Both the position numbers and the translations under genes were made by a program. A DNA stretch of 34,674 nucleotides, from NCBI GenBank assembly GCA_965364735.1, contig CBDTYW010000007.1, positions 1-34,674 on the forward strand, written 5' to 3'. Of the stretch, positions 16,559 to 24,059 are shown piece by piece. Each line of letters starts with the position of its first letter. The first letter of the stretch is position 1. A model generated the notes under the pieces. That model had not been told where the DNA came from. It saw only the letters and a list, made by a program, of their open reading frames with translations, and made no database searches. This stretch comes from CBDTYW01 sp965364735 (GTDB taxonomy: Bacteria > Actinomycetota > Nitriliruptoria > Nitriliruptorales > Nitriliruptoraceae).

Positions 16559-16582
16559 GCGCAACCCGAGTCCGGTTTGCGC
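16559..16582 (+). terminator. Possible bldC terminator hairpin
   Basis: GCGCAA pairs with TTGCGC (6 bp), followed by a mismatch and two more GC pairs, starting 18 nt after the bldC stop. There is no T-run. It lies in the 141-bp gap between two convergent genes. Confidence 0.35.
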
Positions 16583-16620
16583 GCTCTGCGTACGGAAAAC
16601 AGCCGATGCGGGCAAAGCGC

Positions 16621-16648
16621 CATTCGTGACCACAACGGACCACGAATG
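16621..16648. terminator. Inverted repeat between convergent genes, possible bidirectional terminator
   Basis: CATTCGTG (16621-16628) and CACGAATG (16641-16648) form a perfect 8-bp inverted repeat with a 12-nt loop. It sits between the stops of bldC and of the minus-strand gene ending at 16683, as expected for a shared terminator, but the stem is AT-richer than usual and it could equally be a protein-binding site. Confidence 0.35.
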
Positions 16649-16682
16649 AACGGCCGATCAGCCGACCCCGCGAGGTCCGTGT

Positions 16683-17144
16683 TCAGCGGAGACGGTCCCG
16701 GACGTCGTCGGAGAACTCGCGGGTGAAGATCGAGATCAGGCGACGGAGACGGAAGCGCTGCTCGCCCTCGTCGCCGTCGCGGACCCACGACTCCGCTGCA
16801 TCCATCGCCCCGGCCATCGCCCGGTCGACGATGTCGGGACGGTTCAGGTAGCGGCCGAGGTCGGCGAGGTCCTTGCGGTTGCGCAGGTGGACCTCTGCGT
16901 CGTCCTCGTCGTCGAGGTAGACGCCCACGAGCAGCTCAGGGCTGTCGGGATCCTCGTCGAGGCACAGCTGGGCGGCGTGCATCGCCATGTTGAGCTGTCG
17001 CTCCTCATGGGCGTTGCGGATGTGCGCCGCGAGGCGGGCCGCGCGTTCGGGGCCGGGCTCATCCTTGAGGACAGCCTTGTCCTCCTTGCGGAGGTCCCGG
17101 ATGCGCTGATCCGGGGCCACAGGCTTGAAGCGAGGACGTACCAC
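16683..17144 (-). CDS. Hypothetical protein, 153 residues
   Basis: A small, highly charged soluble protein with no signal peptide or membrane segment. The start GTG 17144 is chosen because GGAG lies 8 nt upstream; the frame stays open much further upstream but overlaps the M24 peptidase gene. The middle part is probably alpha-helical (AARLAAHIRNAHEERQLNM), followed by an acidic stretch YLDDEDDAEVHL and a helical C-terminus with RRLISIFTREF. I do not recognise the family. It diverges from the M24 peptidase gene across a 138-bp spacer and converges on bldC. Confidence 0.7.
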   Translation of the reverse strand: MVRPRFKPVAPDQRIRDLRKEDKAVLKDEPGPERAARLAAHIRNAHEERQLNMAMHAAQLCLDEDPDSPELLVGVYLDDEDDAEVHLRNRKDLADLGRYLNRPDIVDRAMAGAMDAAESWVRDGDEGEQRFRLRRLISIFTREFSDDVRDRLR

Positions 17145-17282
17145 TCTCCGCACTCCATCTGCCTCGGGGTCAACGATGCGGCAGGCTACCCGCGTCCGCG
17201 TGACCAGCCGTGCCCGGGAACGGTCACCACGACACCATGCGAGACCTCTCGCCGCTCTCGGCCTCTGCCTACAGGAACCCCC

Positions 17283-18368
17283 ATGACCATCCTTCGCCTC
17301 GAGCGCGTCCGCGATGCGCTGCGGATCCGCGGTGTCGACGCGCTCGTCGTCGGCCCGGGGACGGACCTCCGCTGGCTCCTCGGCTTCGCGATCAAGCTCT
17401 CGGAGCGTCCGACCGTGGCGGTCGTGCGCGCCGACGGGCCGGTCGTGCTCGTCACCCCCGCATTCGAGGTCCCGATCGCGGCACGTGCCGGCGTGGGCGA
17501 TCTCGCGGACCTGGTCGGATGGTCGGACGGCGAGGACGGCCTGGGAGCCGTGCTCGCCGCCCTGGGCGATGCGACCTCGATCGCGATCTCCGACGCGCTG
17601 CCGTCCGGGTGGCTGCTCGGGCTCCAACGCGCCCTTCCCGAAGCACGCTTCGTCGGTGGGAGCGAGGTCATCTCGCCGCTGCGCATGGTGAAGGAGCCGC
17701 AGGAGATCGCGGCGTTGCAGGCCGCGGGCGCGGCGATCGATCGGGTCCACGAGCAGGTCCAGGCGCTGCTCGTCGCGGGACGCACCGAGGACGAGGTCGC
17801 TGACGACATCGCGGCGCTCATCGCTGCAGACCACGACGCGGTCGGGTTCGTCATCGTCGGCTCAGGGCCGAACGGGGCCATCCCGCACCACGACCACGGT
17901 CCACGCCTGCTGGTCCAGGGCGACCCGGTCGTCGTCGACATCGGTGGACCGCGCGAGGGCTACTGGTCGGACTGCACCCGGACCTACGTCGTCGGCGGGC
18001 CACAGCTGGCGACCGACGAGTTCCGGGCGATGCACGCGCTGTGCGTCGAGGCCCAGCAGCTCGCCTTCGCCGCGGCACGGCCGGGCATGCGGGCGAGCGA
18101 CGTCGACGCGGTGGCGCGCGAGCACCTCACCGCCGCCGGTCACGGCGAGCACTTCACGCACCGGACCGGACACGGCATCGGCCTCGACGGCCACGAGGCT
18201 CCGTACCTCGTCGCCGGCGGCGACGTCGTCCTCGAGGCCGGCATGTCGTTCTCGATCGAGCCCGGGATCTACATCCCCGACCTCCACGGCGTCCGCATCG
18301 AGGACATCGTCGTGCTGACCGACGACGGCGCCGTCTCCTGCAACAACGTCCCGCACGCCCTCGGCTGA
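17283..18368 (+). CDS. M24-family Xaa-Pro aminopeptidase-like metallopeptidase
   Basis: 361 residues with the two-domain layout of PepQ/PepP-type enzymes: an N-terminal creatinase-like domain (1-~135) and a C-terminal pita-bread domain. The five dinuclear metal ligands are visible: Asp219 (VVVDIGG), Asp230 (WSDCTRTY), His297 (GHGIGLDGHE), Glu326 (SIEPGIY) and Glu340 (RIEDIV). It should remove an N-terminal residue preceding proline or split Xaa-Pro dipeptides in the cytoplasm. ATG 17283 has AGGA about 7 nt upstream. The frame is open upstream, but there it overlaps the divergent gene. A large palindromic element starts 2 nt after the stop codon. Confidence 0.93.
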   Translation: MTILRLERVRDALRIRGVDALVVGPGTDLRWLLGFAIKLSERPTVAVVRADGPVVLVTPAFEVPIAARAGVGDLADLVGWSDGEDGLGAVLAALGDATSIAISDALPSGWLLGLQRALPEARFVGGSEVISPLRMVKEPQEIAALQAAGAAIDRVHEQVQALLVAGRTEDEVADDIAALIAADHDAVGFVIVGSGPNGAIPHHDHGPRLLVQGDPVVVDIGGPREGYWSDCTRTYVVGGPQLATDEFRAMHALCVEAQQLAFAAARPGMRASDVDAVAREHLTAAGHGEHFTHRTGHGIGLDGHEAPYLVAGGDVVLEAGMSFSIEPGIYIPDLHGVRIEDIVVLTDDGAVSCNNVPHALG

Positions 18369-18370
18369 CC

Positions 18371-18430
18371 CGCCCCGCGAGCGATGTCGAAACCCGCACC
18401 ACGCAGGTTCCGGCATCGCTCGGCGGGGCG
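18371..18430. repeat. Palindromic intergenic repeat, copy 1 (reverse orientation)
   Basis: A 60-nt near-perfect palindrome: CGCCCCGCGAGCGATG (18371-18386) pairs with 18414-18430 with one bulged base, and inside AAACCCGC and GCAGGTTC pair with one mismatch around loop ACCAC. Its reverse complement matches the two copies at 19211 and 19274, including loop GTGGT. Located directly after the M24 peptidase stop, it can also serve as that gene's terminator. Confidence 0.75.
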
Positions 18431-18470
18431 GGGCGTCAAGGCGGGGTGAGTTCCTGCCGATGCTGACGGC

Positions 18471-19208
18471 ATGATCCAGCCGTCGAGAACCGCCACCCGT
18501 GTGCCGCCGTACCTCGGTGGTGCGATGCTGCTGATGCTGTTCCTCGTGAACCCGTTCGTGCGCGGCGTCCGCGTTCCGCTGCTCGGCTGGATCGACCTGG
18601 CCATCCATGAGTTCGGCCATGTCGCGTTCTTCTGGGCGCCGACCGATGTGATGCTCGTGATGGGCAACGGCACGCAGGCGCTCCTCCCGCTGCTCCTCGC
18701 GGGCGTCTTCCTGCTCCGGGAACGTGACCTCCTCGGCGGGGCGCTCTGCATCGGGTGGTCAGCGACGTCGCTCGCCGACGCCGCGGTCTACATCGCCGAC
18801 GCTCCCTGGCGCATGCTCCCGCTGCTCGGCCCGGAGTCCTCGCACGACTGGTGGCAGCTGCTCGGATCCCGCGGGATGCTGTCCTCCGCCCCGGCGCTGG
18901 CGAGCGGCGTGAAGGGCATGGGCTTCGCGTTGTTGCTCCTCGCAGCGGCGATGGTCGCCGCCGGACCATGGTTCGACGACCAGGTGAAGGAGCGCGGGAT
19001 CGGGGCGCTCTGGGGGCACGGTCGCCACATCGGCCCGCCCATCCCCATCGCGCCGACGACGCCTGAGGTCGCCCGTCGCCTCGCCACCGATGCCCCGTCC
19101 ACCGCGGATGCCCTGCGCTCGCTGAGCGCCACCGCCACCGCAACCAGGGTCACCCCCCCGGTCCCGTCCCACGACGACTACTTCATCTCCATCGCCCCGC
19201 GCCCCTGA
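18471..19208 (+). CDS. Membrane protein with HEXXH motif, M50-like putative metalloprotease
   Basis: 245 residues with several hydrophobic segments (about 18-40, 62-75, 85-100 and 145-165) and the zinc-protease motif HEFGH (His46, Glu47, His50) at the start of a membrane-proximal segment. This is the arrangement of site-2-protease-like M50 enzymes, which cut within the membrane. The second M50 motif (NxxPxxxLDG) is not found, so the assignment is tentative and the protein could be a related membrane family with a non-proteolytic role. The last ~80 residues are soluble and Thr/Pro/Ala-rich. ATG 18471 lies 40 nt after the first palindromic repeat. Two more repeat copies lie directly after its stop, so the gene is bracketed by repeats in opposite orientation. 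Confidence 0.75.
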   Translation: MIQPSRTATRVPPYLGGAMLLMLFLVNPFVRGVRVPLLGWIDLAIHEFGHVAFFWAPTDVMLVMGNGTQALLPLLLAGVFLLRERDLLGGALCIGWSATSLADAAVYIADAPWRMLPLLGPESSHDWWQLLGSRGMLSSAPALASGVKGMGFALLLLAAAMVAAGPWFDDQVKERGIGALWGHGRHIGPPIPIAPTTPEVARRLATDAPSTADALRSLSATATATRVTPPVPSHDDYFISIAPRP

Positions 19209-19210
19209 CC

Positions 19211-19268
19211 CGCCGAGCGATGTCAAAACCTGCGTGGTGCAGGTTTGGCCGTCGCTCGCCGCAGAGCC
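19211..19268. repeat. Palindromic intergenic repeat, copy 2
   Basis: 58-bp unit with outer stem GAGCGATG/CGTCGCTC (one G-T pair) and inner perfect stem AAACCTGC (19226-19233) / GCAGGTTT (19239-19246) around loop GTGGT. It is identical to copy 3, 63 bp further on, and begins 2 nt after the stop of the HEXXH membrane-protein gene. Confidence 0.85.
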
Positions 19269-19273
19269 CGATT

Positions 19274-19331
19274 CGCCGAGCGATGTCAAAACCTGCGTGG
19301 TGCAGGTTTGGCCGTCGCTCGCCGCAGAGCC
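19274..19331. repeat. Palindromic intergenic repeat, copy 3
   Basis: Exact repeat of the 58-bp unit at 19211-19268, separated by 5 bp. Together copies 2 and 3 fill the gap between two convergent genes (stops at 19208 and 19340), the usual location of REP-like elements. Confidence 0.85.
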
Positions 19332-19339
19332 TCGGCCGG

Positions 19340-19669
19340 TCAGGTGGGTTGGGGAAGGTGGGCGCGGATGGCGTCGAGCAGCGCAGTTGCCCAGTCGCGG
19401 TCGTCGTCGGTGGGGGTCGTGTTGTCGAGGGCTCGCACGGTGGCGAAGAGGACGACACGAAGCTTGGTGAGGTCCGCCGGTAGCGGGCCGTCGGCCGTCC
19501 AGACGTCGTGGGCGTCCGCCGCGAGGGCGCTGACGCGTTGGACCGAGCCGGCGACGCGGTAGGCGTGGAAGGCGTGGCCGAAGCGGATGATCTCGGGCCA
19601 CGGGGCGTCGGACGGGGGAACGTCGACGGCGCGCAGGTCGGCGTTGGCGATGTGGGGGCGTGGGCTCAT
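19340..19669 (-). CDS. Small hypothetical protein, 109 residues
   Basis: Second gene of a two-gene minus-strand operon. Its AGGAGGA ribosome-binding site overlaps the stop codon of the MDMPI-family gene 11 nt upstream, so translation is probably coupled. The protein is soluble and mostly helical, with IIRFGHAFHAYRVAG and a C-terminal helix RDWATALLDAIRAHL. I do not recognise a domain. Its linkage suggests a function with the MDMPI protein, for which nothing specific is known. The 3' end faces the double palindromic repeat. Confidence 0.75.
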   Translation of the reverse strand: MSPRPHIANADLRAVDVPPSDAPWPEIIRFGHAFHAYRVAGSVQRVSALAADAHDVWTADGPLPADLTKLRVVLFATVRALDNTTPTDDDRDWATALLDAIRAHLPQPT

Positions 19670-19679
19670 GGGGTCCTCC

Positions 19680-20480
19680 TCACAGGGAGAGCCCGGCGAG
19701 TCGTTCGCGCCAGGCTGCGACGTCGGCGTCAGCGCCGAACAGCTCGAGGTCAGCGTCGTCGCGGCGGCGCCACAGCCACAGGAGGGCGTCCTCGGAGCGC
19801 CCGCGGATGGCGACGTCGGCCGTGCGGTGCGCGCGGGTGACGATCGGGCCGGTGGGGGTGAGCTCGACGTGCCACTCGCCGTCACGGTCGACGTCGGTGA
19901 GGTGGACGTGCAGGTCGGTGTCGTCGCCGGTGAGCGGCTCGCCCCGCTGCCGGGTGCCGCGCATGAACAGGTGGGTCGTCAGCAGCTCGTCGATCCCGTC
20001 GGCGGCGACGGCAGGGACGACGGGGCGGACGTCGTCGGCGGCGAGCTCGGCGTCGACGCGGTGGATCGCCAGCTCGTGCATGAGCCGACGGCTCCAGAAG
20101 CCGGCTGGTGCGGATCCCCAAGCCCACGTCCACACGAGCGTCGACGGATCGACCTCGGCGTGGGCCGTCGTCGCGGTGCTGGCCGCATCACGGAGCCGGG
20201 ACCCTCGGCCGCCATCGTCGGGCCAGCCCAGCTCGACGCCGCCGGGCATTGACGCCGACGGCTCGCGGATCGCACGCGTGGACCAGAGCAGGACGAAGCC
20301 GACGTGCTTGGCGAGGTCAGCGACGGACCAGTCCGGGCACGACGGGACCCGCGCCTCCGGGATCGCCTCGACGATCTCGGCGATGCGGGCGGCGTCCGCC
20401 TCGATGCTCGCGCGCTGCTGATCGACCGTCAGCGCGCCGAGGAGGTGCCGGGCGACGTCGTCAGGATGTGGTGCCGGCAA
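19680..20480 (-). CDS. Maleylpyruvate isomerase (MDMPI) family protein, DinB-like fold
   Basis: 266 residues with the mycothiol-dependent maleylpyruvate isomerase N-terminal domain: VPSCPDWSVADLAKHVGF carries the first metal-binding His and RRLMHELAIHRVDAE supplies the Glu/His pair. The last ~90 residues match the MDMPI C-terminal, SCP2-like domain. Members are thiol-dependent metalloenzymes using mycothiol, but many have no assigned substrate, so maleylpyruvate isomerisation should not be assumed. The TTG start at 20480 is preceded by GAAGGGCGG, and a -10-like TAGCGT lies at 20516-20511. It is followed 11 nt later by a small hypothetical gene in the same operon. Confidence 0.85.
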   Translation of the reverse strand: MPAPHPDDVARHLLGALTVDQQRASIEADAARIAEIVEAIPEARVPSCPDWSVADLAKHVGFVLLWSTRAIREPSASMPGGVELGWPDDGGRGSRLRDAASTATTAHAEVDPSTLVWTWAWGSAPAGFWSRRLMHELAIHRVDAELAADDVRPVVPAVAADGIDELLTTHLFMRGTRQRGEPLTGDDTDLHVHLTDVDRDGEWHVELTPTGPIVTRAHRTADVAIRGRSEDALLWLWRRRDDADLELFGADADVAAWRERLAGLSL

Positions 20481-20510
20481 CGGCCGCCCTTCACGTGGGT
20501 GTGGACGGCG

Positions 20511-20516
20511 ACGCTA
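20511..20516 (-). promoter_or_regulatory. Putative -10 box of the MDMPI-family operon
   Basis: On the minus strand TAGCGT fits TANNNT and predicts a transcript start near 20504, 24 nt before the TTG at 20480. It lies in the 55-bp spacer after the upstream minus-strand gene. Confidence 0.3.
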
Positions 20517-20535
20517 GTCATCGATCGGTGTGGGT

Positions 20536-20925
20536 TCAGCGCGGATCGCAGTTGTCGCGTGCGTTCGTCTGGAGCCGTTGGGCGGTGTCGCGGAACTCCT
20601 GGGAGTCGAGACGGCTGAGATCGCCGGACTCCTTGGCCGCGGTGACCTCGCGCAGGATGAACTCGGCGTCGGCCCTCACGTCGTCGGGGGCGTTGTCGAC
20701 CATCCGCTGGCCAGCGCTGATTGCTCCGTCGAGGTCGCGGTCGTTCGCGGCCTGCACGGCCTGCAACGCCGCCGCACAGAACTCGACCCGGTCGACCGCG
20801 TTGCCGGCTGCCGCGGTGGCGTTGTCGACGGCGGCCCCGACCTGCTCGCAGGCCGCGGCGGACAGGCCGAGCACAGCGATGGCCCCGAACGTCGCGAGGC
20901 GGCGGGCAGAGGTCATGGTGCGCAT
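20536..20925 (-). CDS. Small secreted protein or lipoprotein, unknown function
   Basis: 129 residues with a classical signal sequence (MRTMTSARRLATFG, hydrophobic core to LSAAAC). The cysteine after the core could be lipidated, but the lipobox is weak because Ala stands where Leu is usual, so cleavage by ordinary signal peptidase is also possible. The mature part is helical and acidic with two further cysteines (EFCAAAL and DNCDPR) that may form a disulfide. AGGA 8 nt upstream supports ATG 20925; ATG 20916 is an alternative. No domain is recognised. It diverges from aceE across a 229-bp region. Confidence 0.8.
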   Translation of the reverse strand: MRTMTSARRLATFGAIAVLGLSAAACEQVGAAVDNATAAAGNAVDRVEFCAAALQAVQAANDRDLDGAISAGQRMVDNAPDDVRADAEFILREVTAAKESGDLSRLDSQEFRDTAQRLQTNARDNCDPR

Positions 20926-21116
20926 GGACGGGTCCTGGGTCGGGTCGTCTCCATGGTGCCCGCTCCGGACCCGCGCGAACCGGACGAATGGGCGGGGCAG
21001 GTGTCTTCGCGGTCACCACGTCGCGTGTCGCTGCGGTGTGGATTCCGTGGCCGAGTCCGGTGCACGGTCGATGGATGGCGTCCGGGAAGTCGACGGCGCG
21101 CGCAGGCTGGCGCGCG

Positions 21117-21122
21117 TATCGT
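21117..21122 (+). promoter_or_regulatory. Putative -10 box of aceE
   Basis: TATCGT fits TANNNT and lies 32 nt before the aceE GTG. It directly follows GCGCGC-rich sequence that could form a short hairpin. The remainder of the 20926-21154 intergenic region shows nothing else recognisable. Confidence 0.35.
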
Positions 21123-21154
21123 GCGGGTTCGACGTCGCAGCGAGCGGAGCAGGC

Positions 21155-23911
21155 GTGGCAGAGGCTCGAGAGTCCCAGCAGTTCACCGACCCGGCCATCA
21201 TCACCGATGGCATGCCGGCGCAGCTGCCGGACGTCGACAACGTCGAGACCGCCGAATGGCTCGAGTCGTTCGACCAGGTGGTCGGCGAGCGTGGCAAGGG
21301 CCGGGGCCGCTACCTGCTCCTGCGCCTGCTCGAACGGGCCCGCAACGCCAACATCGGGATCCCGTCGCTGACGTCGACGGACTACATCAACACGATCCCG
21401 CCCGAGCGTGAGGTCGACTTCCCCGGCGACGATCACCTCGAGCGACGCATCCGCGCCTACATCCGGTGGAACGCTGCGGCGATGGTCCACCGGTCGAACC
21501 TGGAGTGGGGCGTCGGCGGCCACATCGGCACCTACGCCTCGATCGCGGGCCTGTTCGAAGTCGGCTTCAACCACTTCTTCAAGGGCAAGGACGCCCCCGG
21601 CGGCGGCGACCACATCTTCTTCCAGGGCCACGCATCGCCCGGCGTCTACGCCCGCTCATTCGTCGAAGGTCGCCTCACCGAGGACCAGATGGACCGGTTC
21701 CGTCGTGAGGTCGAGCCGGGTGGCTTGTCCTCCTACCCGCATCCGCGGCTGATGCCGGACTACTGGGAGTTCCCGACCGTCTCGATGGGTCTCGGCGCCC
21801 TCGGCGCGATCTACCAGGCGCGGTTCAACCGCTACCTGCACAACCGCGGGATCAAGGACACGTCGAACAACCACATCTGGTTCTTCGGCGGAGACGGCGA
21901 GACCGCGGAGCCCGAGTCGCTCGGCGCACTCTCCATCGCCGCCCGTGAGGGCCTCGACAACCTGACGTTCGTCATCAACTGCAACCTCCAGCAGCTCGAC
22001 GGCCCGGTCCGCGGCAACGGCAAGATCATCCAGGAGCTCGAGGGCATCTTCCGCGGCAACGGCTGGAACGTCGTCAAGTGCGTCTGGGGCGCGGGATGGG
22101 ACGAGCTCCTCGCCAACGACGTCGACGGGCTGCTCGTCCAGCGCATGAACGAGGTCCCGGATGGTCAGTTCCAGACCTACACCGTCAAGCCCGGTGCGTA
22201 CATCCGCGAGGACTTCTTCGGGACGGACCCGCGGCTGCTCAAGATGGTCGAGCACCTGAGCGACGAGGAGATCGAGAAGCTCCCGCGTGGCGGCCACGAC
22301 ACGAAGAAGGTCTTCAACGCGTACAAGGCCGCGATGGACACCGAGGGCGTTCCGACCGTGATCCTCGCCCACACGGTCAAGGGCTGGACGCTCGGGCCGG
22401 ACTTCGAGGCCCGCAACGCCGTGCACCAGATGAAGAAGCTGTCCCTCGAGGCGCTCAAGACGTTCCGTGACCGCCTGTTCCTCGACATCGCGGACAGCGA
22501 GCTCGAGGGCGACATGCCGCCCTACATCAGCTTCACGCCCGACGACCCGGAGTACGCCTACCTGCGCGAGCGTCGGGAGGCCCTCGGCGGCGGCATCCCG
22601 GAGCGTCGCGTCGACTACCGCCCGTTGAAGCTCCCGGAGTCCACGAGCTACGACGCGCTGAAGAAGGGTTCGGGGAATCAGGAGGTCGCGACGACCATGG
22701 CGCTCGTGCGCCTCTTCAAGGACCTGGTCCGCAACAAGGATGTCGGCCAGCGACTCGTCCCGATCATCCCCGACGAGGCGCGGACGTTCGGCATGGACGC
22801 GCTCTTCCCGAGCCTCAAGCTCTACGACCCGCTCGGCCAGACCTACGAGTCCGTCGACCACGATCTGCTGCTGTCCTACAAGCAGTCCTCCAAGGGCCAG
22901 ATCATCAACGAGGGCATCACCGAGGCCGGCGCCATGGGGACCTTCACGGCCGCGGCGACCTCGTATGCGAGCCACGGCGAGGCAATGATCCCGCTGTACT
23001 TCTTCTACTCGATGTTCGGCTTCCAGCGCGTCGGTGACTCCATCTGGGCGGCGGCGGACCAGCGCTCCCGCGGGTTCCTGATCGGCGCCACCGCCGGTGG
23101 GACCACGCTCAACGGCGAGGGACTCCAGCACCAGGATCGTCACTCGCTGCTGATCGCGATGACCAACCCCGGCGTCGTCAGCTACGACCCCGCGTTCTCG
23201 TTCGAGATCGCCGTCATCGTCGAGCACGCGCTCGACCGCATGTACGGGCCGAACTCGCAGCAGGAGTACACCGACGAGTACCCGGGGGACTCCTCCGACG
23301 CGATCTACTACCTCACGGTCTACAACGAGCCGAAGGTCCAGCCGGCGATGCCAGACCATGTCGACCCGGAGCAGATCATCCAGGGCATGTACCGCTACGC
23401 GGAGCCGACCGGCGGGACGCACGAGGCGCACATCCTGTCGTCCGGGACGATCATGTTCGAGGCGTTGAGGGCGCAGGAGCTGCTCGCCGACGACTGGGAC
23501 GTCGCCGCGACGGTCTGGTCCTGCCCCGGCTGGAACGAGCTGCTGCGCAACGGCGGGGCGTGTGACGCCCACAACCGCCTCGCGCCGGCGGACGACCAGC
23601 GCGTCCCGTGGGTCAGCCAGATGCTCGAAGGAACGTCCGGCCCGTACGTGGCCGTGACGGACTGGATGAAGGCGACGCCGACGCAGATCGCTGACTGGGT
23701 TCCCGGCGACTACGCCGTGCTCGGCACTGACGGCTTCGGTCGCTCCGACACCCGAGAGGCGCTGCGTCGACTCCACCAGGTCGATGCCGAGTCCGTCGTC
23801 GTCACGGTCCTCACGATGCTGCGCAAGCAGGGCACGATCGATCAGGGCGTCGTCGCGGCCGCGATCGAGAAGTACGGCATCGACACGACCCGACGTTCAG
23901 ACCTCGACTGA
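21155..23911 (+). CDS. aceE: Pyruvate dehydrogenase E1 component, homodimeric type (AceE)
   Basis: 918 residues, in the usual range for the alpha2-type E1 of actinobacteria and proteobacteria. It decarboxylates pyruvate with thiamine diphosphate and passes the acetyl group to the E2 lipoyl domain. The ThDP-binding region is visible near residues 245-275 (GDGETAEPESLGALS followed by NLTFVINCNLQQLDGPVRG), and conserved segments such as NLEWGVGGHIGTYAS and GEGLQHQDRHS are present. GTG 21155 is preceded by a purine-rich GGAGCAGG. The frame is open far upstream, but that part overlaps other genes in antisense. The partner E2 and E3 genes are not in this window, as is common in actinobacteria. Confidence 0.96.
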   Translation: MAEARESQQFTDPAIITDGMPAQLPDVDNVETAEWLESFDQVVGERGKGRGRYLLLRLLERARNANIGIPSLTSTDYINTIPPEREVDFPGDDHLERRIRAYIRWNAAAMVHRSNLEWGVGGHIGTYASIAGLFEVGFNHFFKGKDAPGGGDHIFFQGHASPGVYARSFVEGRLTEDQMDRFRREVEPGGLSSYPHPRLMPDYWEFPTVSMGLGALGAIYQARFNRYLHNRGIKDTSNNHIWFFGGDGETAEPESLGALSIAAREGLDNLTFVINCNLQQLDGPVRGNGKIIQELEGIFRGNGWNVVKCVWGAGWDELLANDVDGLLVQRMNEVPDGQFQTYTVKPGAYIREDFFGTDPRLLKMVEHLSDEEIEKLPRGGHDTKKVFNAYKAAMDTEGVPTVILAHTVKGWTLGPDFEARNAVHQMKKLSLEALKTFRDRLFLDIADSELEGDMPPYISFTPDDPEYAYLRERREALGGGIPERRVDYRPLKLPESTSYDALKKGSGNQEVATTMALVRLFKDLVRNKDVGQRLVPIIPDEARTFGMDALFPSLKLYDPLGQTYESVDHDLLLSYKQSSKGQIINEGITEAGAMGTFTAAATSYASHGEAMIPLYFFYSMFGFQRVGDSIWAAADQRSRGFLIGATAGGTTLNGEGLQHQDRHSLLIAMTNPGVVSYDPAFSFEIAVIVEHALDRMYGPNSQQEYTDEYPGDSSDAIYYLTVYNEPKVQPAMPDHVDPEQIIQGMYRYAEPTGGTHEAHILSSGTIMFEALRAQELLADDWDVAATVWSCPGWNELLRNGGACDAHNRLAPADDQRVPWVSQMLEGTSGPYVAVTDWMKATPTQIADWVPGDYAVLGTDGFGRSDTREALRRLHQVDAESVVVTVLTMLRKQGTIDQGVVAAAIEKYGIDTTRRSDLD

Positions 23912-23947
23912 GGGCGTTGCTCGTCACGATCAGGCCACGCGTGCTGA

Positions 23948-23961
23948 CGCTCGGATGAGCG
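23948..23961. terminator. Short hairpin after aceE, possible terminator
   Basis: CGCTC-GGAT-GAGCG forms a perfect 5-bp stem with a four-base loop in the 148-bp gap between the convergent aceE and transporter genes. The stem is short and there is no T-run, so the call is weak. Confidence 0.25.
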
Positions 23962-24059
23962 CCCCGGCCCTTGGCGGCCGCGGCAGCCGGCGTCGTCGCA
24001 GAACCCCTCCACCACGCGGTGCACGCAGCTCAGCGCTGCGGCGTGCCCACATGGTTGCC

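Noticed and set aside
18371..19331. CRISPR array
   Set aside because: Only three copies, one in reverse orientation; two are separated by 5 bp and the third by a gene, with no spacers or cas genes.
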